Of a DNA stretch of 53,141 bases, positions 17,148 to 26,286 are shown one piece after another. A program made the translations under genes and the position numbers. Within the stretch, counting starts at the first letter, position 1. Each line of letters begins with the position of its first letter. Where the stretch lies: NCBI GenBank assembly GCA_964397775.1, contig CAYNKL010000010.1, positions 1 through 53,141 on the forward strand. Reading direction: 5' to 3'. The notes beneath the pieces were generated by a model, which was not told where the DNA came from, ran no database searches, and was given only the letters and a program-made list of their open reading frames with translations. The DNA is from Allosediminivita sp964397775 (GTDB lineage: Bacteria; Pseudomonadota; Alphaproteobacteria; Rhodobacterales; Rhodobacteraceae).

Positions 17148-18707
17148 ATGGTCCTGAGACTCGGCATCGACGTCGGGGGCACGAACACCGACGCCGTCAT
17201 CCTGCGTGACCGCGAGGTTCTGGCCGGCGTGAAGCGGTCCACCACCGAGGACGTGATGTCCGGCATCAGCGAGGCGCTCGAGGCGGTCATCGCCGAAGCC
17301 GGTGTCGAACGCGGCGCCATCGACGTGACGATGCTCGGCACCACGCATTTCACCAACGCGGTGATCGAACGGCGCGCGCTTGACCCGGTCGCGGCGATCC
17401 GCCTGGGCCTGCCGGCAACCGCCTGCCTGCCCCCTATGGTGGACTGGCCCGAGGATCTGCGCGCCGAGGTCGGCGGGCATGCCTATCTCGTGCGCGGCGG
17501 CTTTGAATTCGACGGTCGCGAGATTGCAGCGCTCGACGAGGACGAGATCCGCCGCATCGGCAGCGAGATCACCGAAAAGGGCATCCGCGCCGCGGCGATT
17601 TCCTCGGTCTTCTCGCCGATCAACCGCGAGATGGAGGAACGCGCCCGAGACATCCTCCGCGAGGTCTGCCCCGACCTGCCCGTGGTCATGTCCTCGGAGA
17701 TCGGCCGCATCGGTCTGCTTGAGCGGGAAAGCGCGGCGATCATGAACGCCTCGCTGCTCTCGCTCTCCGCGCAGACAGTTGATGCCTTCGACTGCGCGCT
17801 GGCCGAGGCGGGGCTCGACTGTCCCTTCTTCGTCACCCAGAACGACGGCACGCTGATGGGCGCCGATACCGTGCGGCGCTTCCCGGTGCTGACCTTCGCC
17901 TCGGGCCCGACCAACTCCATGCGCGGCGCCGCCTTCCTGACCGGGGTCAAGGACGCCATCGTGATCGACATCGGCGGGACCACCACCGACGTGGGCGCGC
18001 TGCAGCACGGCTTCCCCCGGCAGGCCTCGACCGTGGTCGACGTGGGCGGCGTGCGCACGAACTTCCGCATGCCCGACGTCTTCTCGGTCGGTCTCGGCGG
18101 CGGGTCGCTGGTCCTGGGCACGCCTGACGATGTGCAGGTCGGCCCGAAATCCGTGGGCTACCGCCTGACGAAGGAGGCGCGCGTCTTCGGGGGCGATACG
18201 CTCACCACCACCGACATCGCCGTGGCGTCTGGCATGGCCGAGGTGGGCAATGCGGCGGCCGTCAAAGACGTCGACCCCGCGCTGATCTCTGCCGCGAAGG
18301 ACAAGATCGCCGCGATCCTCGAAGCCGCCGTTGAACGCAGCCGCGTGTCGCCCGACCCGATCCCCGTGATCGCCGTGGGGGGCGGCTCGATCCTGGCCCC
18401 CGACCGGATCGGCGATCTGGAGGTGCTGCGCCCCGAGAACTTTGCCGTGGCCAATGCCGTCGGCGCCGCCATCGCCCAGATCTCGGGCGAGGTGGACCGC
18501 ATCTTCGCGCTCGAGGGCCGCACCCGCGAGGACTGCCTGGCCGAGGCCGAGCGCGAGGCCAGCGAAAGCGCCGTGGCAAGCGGTGCCACCCGCGAGACGC
18601 TGGCCGTGATCGAGCGCGAGGACGTCCCGCTGGCCTACCTGCCGGGCAACGCGACCCGCATCCACGTGAAGGTCGTCGGCGAGATGGGAGCGTTCCAGGA
18701 TGCGTGA
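17148..18707 (+). CDS. Hydantoinase/oxoprolinase-family protein (HyuA-like, short form)
   Basis: A 519-residue protein with the actin-like ATPase signatures of the family: DVGGTNTDAVIL near residues 8-19 and IDIGGTTTDVGAL near 274-286. HyuA subunits and oxoprolinases split cyclic amides with ATP and are often about 680 residues or longer. This one lacks the C-terminal portion, which is seen in family members that travel with DUF917 proteins. The Shine-Dalgarno GAAGGAG lies before the ATG. The stop overlaps the next start by eight bases. Its likely task is ATP-driven ring opening of an imported hydantoin-like compound, which is inference. Confidence 0.82.
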   Translation: MVLRLGIDVGGTNTDAVILRDREVLAGVKRSTTEDVMSGISEALEAVIAEAGVERGAIDVTMLGTTHFTNAVIERRALDPVAAIRLGLPATACLPPMVDWPEDLRAEVGGHAYLVRGGFEFDGREIAALDEDEIRRIGSEITEKGIRAAAISSVFSPINREMEERARDILREVCPDLPVVMSSEIGRIGLLERESAAIMNASLLSLSAQTVDAFDCALAEAGLDCPFFVTQNDGTLMGADTVRRFPVLTFASGPTNSMRGAAFLTGVKDAIVIDIGGTTTDVGALQHGFPRQASTVVDVGGVRTNFRMPDVFSVGLGGGSLVLGTPDDVQVGPKSVGYRLTKEARVFGGDTLTTTDIAVASGMAEVGNAAAVKDVDPALISAAKDKIAAILEAAVERSRVSPDPIPVIAVGGGSILAPDRIGDLEVLRPENFAVANAVGAAIAQISGEVDRIFALEGRTREDCLAEAEREASESAVASGATRETLAVIEREDVPLAYLPGNATRIHVKVVGEMGAFQDA

Positions 18708-19809
18708 TCTGAAGGACGAGGCCTGGACGCTGACCGAGGCCGATATCGACGCGCTGGAAATCGGCGCCGGCATCCTCGGCACCGGGGGCGGCGGCAACCC
18801 CTACATCGGCAAGCTGCGCGCTCGCGAGGCGCTGCGCGCCGGGCACACCATGCGCGTCCTGCCCATGGAGGCGCTCGGCGACGAAGATCGCGTCGTGTCG
18901 CTCGGCGGGATCGGGGCGCCCCTGATCTCATTCGAGCGGATCAAGGAAGGCCGCGAGGGCCTGCGCTGCCTGCGCGCTCTGGAACAGCGGCTGGACTTCA
19001 CCGCAGCGGCGGTCGCCTGCGAGGAAATCGGCGGTCAGAACGCCATGGAGCCGCTGATCACCGCGGCGATGGCGGGGCTTCCGGTGGTGGACGGCGACGG
19101 CATGGGCCGCGCCTTTCCGGAAATGCAGATGACCACCTATTCGATCTACGGACACAGCTCGACACCCTCGGTCATGTGCGACCCGCACGGCAACGTGGTC
19201 AGCTTCGATCATGCGATCACCGAGAAATGGCACGAGACCATGGCCCGCGCCTGCGTCATCGCCCAGGGCGGCGCCTCGACGCTGGCCTCGGCCCCGATGA
19301 CGGGCGCCTTTTTCAAGCGCTTCGCCATACCGGGCAGCTACACCCAGGCCATCGGCCTTGGCCGCGCCGTGATGGAGGCGCGTCAGGCGCACGAGGACCC
19401 GATCGCGGCCATCTGCAAGCGCGAGGGCGGGCGGCACGTCTTTTCGGGCAAGATCAAGGACATCCACCGCCACTTCCGCGGCGGCTTCAACGTGGGCGAG
19501 GCCGAGATCGAGGGGCTCGACGGCTATCGCGGCTCGGAGGCGCACATCACGATCCAGAACGAGTTCCTGGTCTTCCGCCGCGACGGCGAAGTCGAGGTGG
19601 TCGTGCCGGATCTCGTCGTGGTGCTCGACCTCGACAGCGGGTTGCCCATCACGACCGAGCTTCTGCGCTACGGCCAGCGGGTCGCCGTGCTGGCGCTGCC
19701 CTGCCACGAGCTGCTGCGCAGCGACGATGCGCTGGCCGTGGTCGGTCCGGCAGCCTTCGGCTTCCCCGAGATCGAGTACACCCCGCTGCCCGCGAAGGAG
19801 GTCTCATGA
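18700..19809 (+). CDS. DUF917 family protein (S-methyl-thiohydantoin desulfurase family), copy 1
   Basis: A 369-residue protein of Pfam PF06032. The glycine-rich segment GTGGGGNPYIG lies at 27-37 and DGDGMGRAFPEMQM near 128-141. The one activity I know for the family is desulfuration of a thiohydantoin; most members are uncharacterised. It overlaps the HyuA-like gene upstream and the second DUF917 gene downstream (ATGA), so all three are probably made in fixed ratio and may form a complex. The region near 160-250 differs most from copy 2. Confidence 0.8.
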   Translation: MRDLKDEAWTLTEADIDALEIGAGILGTGGGGNPYIGKLRAREALRAGHTMRVLPMEALGDEDRVVSLGGIGAPLISFERIKEGREGLRCLRALEQRLDFTAAAVACEEIGGQNAMEPLITAAMAGLPVVDGDGMGRAFPEMQMTTYSIYGHSSTPSVMCDPHGNVVSFDHAITEKWHETMARACVIAQGGASTLASAPMTGAFFKRFAIPGSYTQAIGLGRAVMEARQAHEDPIAAICKREGGRHVFSGKIKDIHRHFRGGFNVGEAEIEGLDGYRGSEAHITIQNEFLVFRRDGEVEVVVPDLVVVLDLDSGLPITTELLRYGQRVAVLALPCHELLRSDDALAVVGPAAFGFPEIEYTPLPAKEVS

Positions 19810-20897
19810 GCTTCGACATCCATCCCGAGGACATGGAGGCCATCGCGCTTGGCGGCGCCTTCCTGGGCACCGGCGGCGGTGGTGATCCCTACATCGGCAA
19901 GGTCATGGCCCGCGCGGCCATGGAACGCGCGGGCCGCCCGGTGCGCGTGGCCGATCCGACCGAGGTGCCCGACGACGCGCTTTGCGTGCCGGTCTGCATG
20001 ATGGGCGCGCCGACCGTCATGGTCGAGAAGCTGCCCAGCGGCGACGAGGCATTGGCCGCGCTTTCGGCGCTCGAGGAGTATCTCGGGCGCAAGGCCGACT
20101 ACCTGATCTGCATCGAGGCGGGCGGGCTGAATTCGACCATCCCCTTTGCCGTGGCCTCGGCCACAGGGCTGCCGCTGATCGACGGCGACGGCATGGGCCG
20201 CGCTTTCCCCGAGTTGCAGATGGTCACCATGACCATGCACGGGATCGAGGCGAGCCCGATGTGCATCGCCGACGACAAGGGCAACAGTTCGGTCCTGCGA
20301 ACGATCTCGAACCTCTGGACCGAGCGGCTTGCCCGTGCCCAGACCATCGAGATGGGCGGCGCCGCGCTGGTGGCGCTTTACCCGATGACGGGCGCGCAGA
20401 TGAAGCAGTCGCTTCTGAAGAACACCCTGAGCCTTGTCCGCGAAATCGGCGACACGATCAGGTCGGAACGCGCCGCGAACCGCCACCCAGCCCCGGCGCT
20501 GATCAAGCGTTGCGGCGGGTTCGATCTGGGCCCGGCCCGCGTCGTGGATATCGAACGCAGGACGACGGGCGGCTTTGCCCGGGGGCGCGCGACCCTGACG
20601 GGCCTGGAAGAGAACCAGGGCCGGACCTTCACCCTGTCCTTCCAGAACGAGTTCCTCTGTCTCGAGGACGAAACCGGACGCCCGCTGGCGCTGACGCCGG
20701 ATCTCATCTGCGCGCTCGACGCGGACGGCGGCCTGCCCGTCACGACCGAGGCCATGCGCTTTGGCCTCGGGCTGCGGCTGCTGGCGCTTCCCGCGGATCC
20801 GCAGTGGCGCAGCGCCGAGGGGCTCGACCTCGCGGGGCCCGGATACTTTGGCTACGACCACCCCTTCGCCCCGGTCGAAGACCTGCGGCGGCAATAA
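19806..20897 (+). CDS. DUF917 family protein (S-methyl-thiohydantoin desulfurase family), copy 2
   Basis: A 363-residue paralogue of the preceding gene, with GTGGGGDPYIG at 21-31 and DGDGMGRAFPELQM. The start at 19806 overlaps the copy 1 stop (ATGA), and homology to copy 1 begins at residue 8. Two adjacent DUF917 genes after a HyuA-like gene suggest a hetero-oligomer or two sequential steps on one cyclic substrate. The stop is 31 bases before the binding-protein gene. Confidence 0.8.
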   Translation: MSFDIHPEDMEAIALGGAFLGTGGGGDPYIGKVMARAAMERAGRPVRVADPTEVPDDALCVPVCMMGAPTVMVEKLPSGDEALAALSALEEYLGRKADYLICIEAGGLNSTIPFAVASATGLPLIDGDGMGRAFPELQMVTMTMHGIEASPMCIADDKGNSSVLRTISNLWTERLARAQTIEMGGAALVALYPMTGAQMKQSLLKNTLSLVREIGDTIRSERAANRHPAPALIKRCGGFDLGPARVVDIERRTTGGFARGRATLTGLEENQGRTFTLSFQNEFLCLEDETGRPLALTPDLICALDADGGLPVTTEAMRFGLGLRLLALPADPQWRSAEGLDLAGPGYFGYDHPFAPVEDLRRQ

Positions 20898-20928
20898 AAA
20901 TCAGATCCAACCAACACGGAGATACGGC

Positions 20929-22497
20929 ATGAAACATCTTCTTACCGCCTCGGTCCTGGCGCTTGGCACCGCGTTCCCTCTCGCGGCCCAGGCGCAGGAC
21001 ACCCCGGTCAGCACCATCGTGAACGCGGTGCAGATCATCGGGACGATCGACCCGGCCAAGATCAACGACTACACCGAATACATGGCGGCGGTGAACCTTT
21101 ACGACGCGCTGACCACCGTCGATCCCGACGGGTCGGTCGTGCCGCAGCTGGCCGAAAGCTGGGAGGTGTCGGACGACAACCTGACCTACACCTTCACGCT
21201 GAGAGAGGGCGCGACCTTCCAGGACGGATCGCCGGTCGAGGCCGCGGATTTCGTCTACTCGATCCGCCGCCTTCTCGCGATCAACGAAGGCCCGGCCTAC
21301 CTCTTCTCGGACCTGATCGGCGAGGACTCGGTCGAGGCCGTCGATGCGCGCACGCTCAAGATCACGCTCAACAAGGTTTACGCGCCCTTCATCGCCATCA
21401 CGCCGATCCTGCTGGCCGTGAACGAGGAGGCTGTCCAGTCGAGCGATGCCGACACCTGGGGCGAGGAGTTCCTGGCCAATGACGCCGCAGGCGCAGGCCC
21501 TTACAGCCTGGGCAACTGGGACCGTGGCGCGCAGATGACGCTGAACCGGTTCGAGGGTTACCACGGCGGCTGGGACCGCGGCACGCCGCTGGACGAGGTG
21601 CGCATCGTGATCACCCGCGACGAGGCCACCGTGCGCGCGCTTGCCCAGCGGGGCGAGCTGGGCCTCTCCTCGCAGTACCAGTCGACCGAGACCTATGCCG
21701 GTATCGACGCGCTCGACAATTACCGCGTGATCTCGGTCCCGACGGCCACGGGCTTCTACATCAAGCTCAACAACCAGAAGGCGCCGACCGACGACATCCA
21801 CGTGCGCCGCGCCATCGCCATGGCGATGGACTATGCCACCGTGCGCGAGGTGATCTATCCCGGCGCCGAACTGACCGGCCCTCTGGCCCCGGTCTTCCCC
21901 GAAGCGATCCCCGAAAGTGCCGAGGCGCCGGTCTTCGACCTCGAGGCCGCCCGCGCGGAACTGGAGCAGAGCAAGTACTTCGGCGACGGTCCGATCCCGC
22001 TCGAGCATGTCTATGTCTCGGGCACGGCCTTCGAAGAGGAAATCGCCCTGCTGCTGAAATCCACGCTCGACAGCATCGGCTTCGACGTGTCGATCGCGCC
22101 CGAGCCGTGGAACCGGATCACCGATCTTGCCAGCTCGATCGAGACCACGCCGGATTCCACGCAGGTGTTCTACGGGCCGACCTATCCTTCGCCGGACTCG
22201 GTCTACTTCGTGCAGTATCACTCCGATGCGACCGGCACGTGGTCCTCGATGGACTGGGTCATGGACGAGGAGATCGACGGCATGATCGAGGCCTCGCGCC
22301 AGGAAACCGATGCCGAGGCCCGCAACGGGATCTATCAGGACATCTTCTCGAAGCTGGTCGAGGATCAGCGCTCGGTCTGGCTGCTCACGCAGGAAAAGCG
22401 CCTTGCCGCGCATGAATGCCTGCAGGGCTACCAGCAGATCCCGATGCAGAGCTGGGATCTCGACTTCTCGCGGCTGAGCTGGTCCTGCCCGGAATAA
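20929..22497 (+). CDS. ABC transporter substrate-binding protein, family 5 (peptide/opine/nickel type)
   Basis: A 522-residue periplasmic protein. A signal peptide ends near ...AAQAQD (about residue 24). Typical family 5 blocks are VPQLAESWEVSDDNLTYTFTLREGATFQDG and the later DIHVRRAIAMAMDY. ACGGAGAT lies a few bases before the ATG. It is the last gene of the operon and is followed by a clear terminator. The binding pocket cannot be assigned; the catabolic neighbours suggest a hydantoin-like or other cyclic amide ligand. Confidence 0.9.
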   Translation: MKHLLTASVLALGTAFPLAAQAQDTPVSTIVNAVQIIGTIDPAKINDYTEYMAAVNLYDALTTVDPDGSVVPQLAESWEVSDDNLTYTFTLREGATFQDGSPVEAADFVYSIRRLLAINEGPAYLFSDLIGEDSVEAVDARTLKITLNKVYAPFIAITPILLAVNEEAVQSSDADTWGEEFLANDAAGAGPYSLGNWDRGAQMTLNRFEGYHGGWDRGTPLDEVRIVITRDEATVRALAQRGELGLSSQYQSTETYAGIDALDNYRVISVPTATGFYIKLNNQKAPTDDIHVRRAIAMAMDYATVREVIYPGAELTGPLAPVFPEAIPESAEAPVFDLEAARAELEQSKYFGDGPIPLEHVYVSGTAFEEEIALLLKSTLDSIGFDVSIAPEPWNRITDLASSIETTPDSTQVFYGPTYPSPDSVYFVQYHSDATGTWSSMDWVMDEEIDGMIEASRQETDAEARNGIYQDIFSKLVEDQRSVWLLTQEKRLAAHECLQGYQQIPMQSWDLDFSRLSWSCPE

Positions 22498-22518
22498 TCC
22501 GCATCAGTGACAACAGAG

Positions 22519-22544
22519 CGCCGTCCCGCGAGGGGCGGCGTTTT
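22519..22544 (+). terminator. Intrinsic terminator of the ABC/DUF917 operon
   Basis: CGCCGTCCC pairs with GGGGCGGCG (9 bp with one G-U) around a GCGA loop and is followed by TTTT. It lies 22 bases after the binding-protein stop and separates this operon from the alcohol dehydrogenase gene. Confidence 0.8.
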
Positions 22545-22628
22545 GCGTTGCGACCGGTGGCGCGAGAATGCAATGCACCGGAAAACGTCAGCCCGCGAAG
22601 TGAACCGCCCGCCCGAAAGGACCCCGCG

Positions 22629-23672
22629 ATGAAAGCCCTGCTGTTCGAGACATTCGGCGAAACCCCGAAAGTGGCGACGGTGCCTGACCCCACCCCTGCG
22701 CCGCATGGCGTGGTGGTCAAGGTCGAGGCCACCGGTGTCTGCCGCAGCGATTGGCACGGCTGGATGGGGCACGATGCCGACATCGAACTGCCCCATGTTC
22801 CGGGGCACGAACTGGCCGGGCGGATCGTCGCCGTGGGCAAGGATGTGCTGCGCTGGAAGGAAGGCGACCGGGTCACCGTGCCCTTCGTCGCGGGCTGCGG
22901 CGCCTGTCCCGAATGCCGCGCGGGGCACCAGCAGGTCTGCGAAAGCCAGTTCCAGCCGGGCTTCACCCATTGGGGGTCCTTCGCGGAATATGTCGGCCTG
23001 CATCACGCGGATCTGAACCTCGTCGCCCTGCCCGACAGCATGGAGTTTGCCACCGCCGCCGGGCTCGGCTGCCGGTTCGCCACGTCGTTCCGCGCGGTGG
23101 TCGACCAGGGCCGCGCCTCGGCTGGCCAGTGGGTGGCGGTGCATGGCTGCGGGGGCGTCGGCCTTTCGGCGGTGATGATCGCCAATGCGGTCGGCGCGCA
23201 TGTGGTGGCGGTCGATATCTCGGACGAGAAACTGGCGCTGGCGCGGAAATTCGGCGCCGTGGCCACAGTCAACGGTCGCGAGGCCGACGTGCCCGACGCC
23301 ATCCACGAGATCACGCAAGGCGGCGCGCACGTGTCGCTCGACGCGCTGGGCCACCCGACGACCTGCTCCAACTCGGTGCTCTCGCTGCGGCGGCGCGGCA
23401 AGCACGTGCAGGTGGGGCTCATGCTTGGCGATCAGGCGACGCCCGAAGTGCCCATGGCCCGCGTCATCGCGCACGAGCTGGAACTGCTGGGCAGCCACGG
23501 CATGCAGGCGCACCGCTACACTGACATGCTGGCCATGGTTCAGTCCGGCAAACTGGACCCTGCGCAGCTGGTCGGGGACCGGATCAGCCTTGGTCAGGCG
23601 GCCGAGGCCCTCATGGGCATGGACCGCTTCTCCGCCGTCGGTGCCACGGTCATCACGCGCATGGACGCCTAG
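22629..23672 (+). CDS. Zinc-dependent alcohol dehydrogenase (medium-chain family)
   Basis: A 347-residue MDR enzyme. Catalytic zinc ligands are expected at Cys38 (GVCRSDWH) and His60 (PGHE). The structural zinc set Cys90, Cys93, Cys96, Cys104 is complete. The Rossmann motif GCGGVGLSAVMIA is near 173-185 and is followed by an acidic residue (VAVDIS), pointing to NAD+. A GAAAGGA Shine-Dalgarno lies about six bases before the ATG. It stands alone between two terminators, so its substrate, an alcohol or aldehyde, is not shown by context. Confidence 0.88.
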   Translation: MKALLFETFGETPKVATVPDPTPAPHGVVVKVEATGVCRSDWHGWMGHDADIELPHVPGHELAGRIVAVGKDVLRWKEGDRVTVPFVAGCGACPECRAGHQQVCESQFQPGFTHWGSFAEYVGLHHADLNLVALPDSMEFATAAGLGCRFATSFRAVVDQGRASAGQWVAVHGCGGVGLSAVMIANAVGAHVVAVDISDEKLALARKFGAVATVNGREADVPDAIHEITQGGAHVSLDALGHPTTCSNSVLSLRRRGKHVQVGLMLGDQATPEVPMARVIAHELELLGSHGMQAHRYTDMLAMVQSGKLDPAQLVGDRISLGQAAEALMGMDRFSAVGATVITRMDA

Positions 23673-23717
23673 GCGGCCTGCGCGCAAAACGAAATGCTAC
23701 GTCCGTCGGGCAGGAAG

Positions 23718-23739
23718 GGGCGTCACGCAGGTGACGCCC
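23718..23739. terminator. Hairpin between convergent genes, probable bidirectional terminator
   Basis: GGGCGTCAC and GTGACGCCC form a perfect 9 bp stem with loop GCAG. It lies between the alcohol dehydrogenase stop and the convergent MarR stop. No U-run follows on either strand, so termination may be weak. Confidence 0.55.
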
Positions 23740-23750
23740 TGCCGATCGGA

Positions 23751-24239
23751 TCAGAGATCCTGACCCGTTTCGCGCTGCAGCGCGATCAGCGCCTCGGCAT
23801 TCGCTCCGATGCGGCCCAGAAGATCGAAGAGCTGCGCCAGTTCCTCGGGTGTGAAACCCGCGCGGATACGCTCCGCCCGGCGGTCGCCGGCCTCCAGCAG
23901 GCGGTCGTGAAAGGCCCGCCCTGCCTCGGTCAGCCGGACAATGGTCGCCCTGCCCCGGCTTGAGGTCATCTCCATCGTCACCAGGTCCCGCGCCTTCAAC
24001 AGTTTCAGCGCGCGGCTGGCCTGAGCTGCATCCAGATCGGCAGAGCGCGCGACATCGCCCACCTTCATCTCCGGGGTTTTCCCAAGCGCGAGCATCATCC
24101 GCCATTCCGGCAGGCCGATGCCAAAGGCGTCGCGGTAGAAGACGGCGGCAGAGCGGTTCAGGCGATTGGCAACCCCGGTGATGCGAAAGCTCACCCCGTG
24201 ATCGAACAGCAGCGGTATGCCCTCTTCGCTTTCTGCCAT
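23751..24239 (-). CDS. MarR-family transcriptional regulator
   Basis: A 162-residue winged-helix protein with MKVGDVARSADLDAAQASRALKLLKARDLV as the recognition region and a wing containing TSSRGRATIVRLTEAG. The ATG at 24239 is chosen because the family sequence begins soon after it; a GTG eleven codons upstream is possible. It is divergent from the IlvD-family gene with about 185 bases between, and most likely controls that gene and the downstream uptake genes. Confidence 0.82.
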   Translation of the reverse strand: MAESEEGIPLLFDHGVSFRITGVANRLNRSAAVFYRDAFGIGLPEWRMMLALGKTPEMKVGDVARSADLDAAQASRALKLLKARDLVTMEMTSSRGRATIVRLTEAGRAFHDRLLEAGDRRAERIRAGFTPEELAQLFDLLGRIGANAEALIALQRETGQDL

Positions 24240-24344
24240 GGTCCTGTCCCCCCGGTCCTGCTGACCCGTCACAGCCTACCCGCGCCCTCACCCGAAAGCG
24301 ATCCGCACCGGAGCGCCGCCGGGTCCTCTGCCAGTATCTTTATA

Positions 24345-24373
24345 TTGACATGTCATTAAAGGCTACGTCAACT
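24345..24373 (+). promoter_or_regulatory. Putative promoter with overlapping operator for the IlvD-family gene
   Basis: A consensus -35 TTGACA lies at 24345-24350 and is overlapped by the perfect 10-base palindrome TGACATGTCA (24346-24355). A weak -10-like hexamer TCAACT follows after 17 bases. A MarR dimer bound to the palindrome would block the -35. The leader to the ATG at 24424 would be about 45 bases. Confidence 0.45.
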
Positions 24374-24423
24374 AAAGACACGTCGGACTCGACGCAGCGT
24401 TCACGCTTGGGAGGAGGAAAGAC

Positions 24424-26124
24424 ATGTCCACGACAGACAGACGCAACAGGCGCCCTTTGCGCAGCAATTACGAGATCGGAAGTTCGTTCTGGGCCGTGCG
24501 GCGGGCGCAGTGGCGGGCCATGGGGCTGACGGACGAGGACATGGAGAAACCCAAGATCGCCGTCATCAATACCTCGTCGGAACTCGCGATCTGCTTCAAC
24601 CACCTCGACCACGTGGCCGCGGTGGTGAAGCAGGCGATCCGTGAGGCAGGCGGCCTTCCCTTCGAGGTGCGCACCGCCGCACCCTCGGATTTCATCCACT
24701 CGGCGGGCAACGCGGGCAAGTACATCCTGCCCTCGCGTGACCTCATCACCAATGACATTGAGGTCCAGGTGGAGGGCGCGCAGCTCGACGGGATGGTCTG
24801 CCTCGCCTCCTGTGACAAGACGGCGCCGGGCCAGCTCATGGCCGCCGCGCGGCTGGACATCCCCACCATCTTCGCGATCTGCGGCTATCAGGGCAGCGGC
24901 CACATCGGCGAGGAGCATGTCGATATCGAGGAGGTCTTTCTTGGCGCCGGGCATCACGCCATGGGCGCGATCACCCTCGACCGGCTGAAGGAGATGAGCG
25001 AAAAGGCCATCACCTCTTCCGGGGTCTGTTCCGGCATGGGCACCGCCAATTCCATGCACACGGTCTGCGAGTCCCTCGGCATGACCCTGCCCGGCCACGC
25101 ACCGGTGCGCGCCGCGGGCGGGGGCATGCTGGACAACGCCGCCGAGGCCGGCAAGCGCATCGTCGACGTGGTCTGGGAAGACCTGCGCCCTCGACAGATC
25201 CTGACCGAGGCAGCCTTCGAGAATGCCGTGCGCTCGGTCTTTGCTGTCAGCGGTTCGATCAACACGATCAAGCACCTGCAGGCCGTGGCCACCGAGGCCG
25301 ACACCGATATCGACGTCTACGGCATGTATGAACGCCTGATGGACAGCTCACCGGTGCTGGTGGCGGTGCGTCCGAACGGCGACAGCTCGATCGAAGAGTT
25401 CGATGATGGCGGCGGCGCGCGGGCGATCCTGAAGAACCTCGGTGCCCTCACCCGGACCGAGGCGATGACAGTGGCGGGCCAGACCCTGGGCGAGACGCTG
25501 GCAGGATGGGAGCCGCCGACCGATACGGTGAAGACCGCCGAGGCGCCGCTGTCGGACAAGCCGGCCATCGTTCTGGTGCGGGGGAACCTCGCGCCGGACA
25601 CCGGGATCATCAAGCTCGGCCTGCGCTACGACCGCAAGCTGAAGGTCACCGGCCCGGCCGTCTGTTTCGACAACCCGGTGGACGCTATCGAGGGTCTGAA
25701 GGCCGGGAAAGTCACCGCGGGCGACGTTCTCGTGCTGCGCGGCCTCGGCGTGCGCGGCGGGCCCGGCATGGGCATGGCCTCGCGCGTGGTCTTTGCCATC
25801 GAGGGCGCGGGCCTGGGCGAAGAGGTGGCCGTGGTCACCGACGGCCAGCTTTCGGGCCTTGTCAACAAGGGGCTGGTGGTGGGGGAAGTCACCCCCGAAG
25901 CGCATGGCGGCGGCCCGCTGGGATTGGTGCAGGATGGCGACCAGATCACCATCGACGTGCTGGCCCGCCGGGTCGACGTGGACATGGATGCGGCCGAAAT
26001 GGACGCACGCCGCGCCGCCCTGCCCGCCGTGGGCCACTCCGGCCAGCGCGGCTGGCTGTCGATCTACGAGGGAGAGGTCGAACCCCTGTCGCGCGGGGCG
26101 GTGCTGATCCCGCCGCGCGGCTGA
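24424..26124 (+). CDS. IlvD/Edd-family dehydratase (Fe-S, probable sugar-acid or hydroxy-acid dehydratase)
   Basis: A 566-residue dehydratase. Cluster-type cysteines are in place: Cys57 (ICFNHL), Cys130 (SCDKTAPG) and Cys202 (GVCSGMGTANSM), with the CDK lysine that is modified in family members. The C-terminal domain has GPAVCFD and the DGQLSGL block. Family members remove water from 2,3-dihydroxy acids or aldonates. GGAGGAGG lies eight bases before the ATG. It is not next to branched-chain amino acid genes but heads a TRAP/AcnX catabolic cluster, so a catabolic substrate such as an aldonate is more likely than dihydroxyisovalerate. Confidence 0.88.
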   Translation: MSTTDRRNRRPLRSNYEIGSSFWAVRRAQWRAMGLTDEDMEKPKIAVINTSSELAICFNHLDHVAAVVKQAIREAGGLPFEVRTAAPSDFIHSAGNAGKYILPSRDLITNDIEVQVEGAQLDGMVCLASCDKTAPGQLMAAARLDIPTIFAICGYQGSGHIGEEHVDIEEVFLGAGHHAMGAITLDRLKEMSEKAITSSGVCSGMGTANSMHTVCESLGMTLPGHAPVRAAGGGMLDNAAEAGKRIVDVVWEDLRPRQILTEAAFENAVRSVFAVSGSINTIKHLQAVATEADTDIDVYGMYERLMDSSPVLVAVRPNGDSSIEEFDDGGGARAILKNLGALTRTEAMTVAGQTLGETLAGWEPPTDTVKTAEAPLSDKPAIVLVRGNLAPDTGIIKLGLRYDRKLKVTGPAVCFDNPVDAIEGLKAGKVTAGDVLVLRGLGVRGGPGMGMASRVVFAIEGAGLGEEVAVVTDGQLSGLVNKGLVVGEVTPEAHGGGPLGLVQDGDQITIDVLARRVDVDMDAAEMDARRAALPAVGHSGQRGWLSIYEGEVEPLSRGAVLIPPRG

Positions 26125-26286
26125 TCCGATGTCATCTGCAATGGCCCATGACACATCAGTCCGCCGCCACCTTTTCCAGATCGCGAAGGCATCTGTGCGT
26201 CAATTTCTATGGTTTCGCGAGGAATAGCGCTTCTAGACTGTAACGTGTCAGGGGTCTTCGGACCTGCTGCACCTAGGGAGGAATTC

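Noticed and set aside
15401..18797. Long minus-strand open frames opposite the ABC ATPase and HyuA-like genes
   Set aside because: They mirror coding sequence with full ABC and actin-like ATPase motifs; composition is typical of GC-driven shadow frames.
24424..26124. Assignment as biosynthetic dihydroxy-acid dehydratase (ilvD)
   Set aside because: The family is right, but no branched-chain amino acid gene is near, and the TRAP/MarR/AcnX context points to catabolism, so no gene symbol was given.
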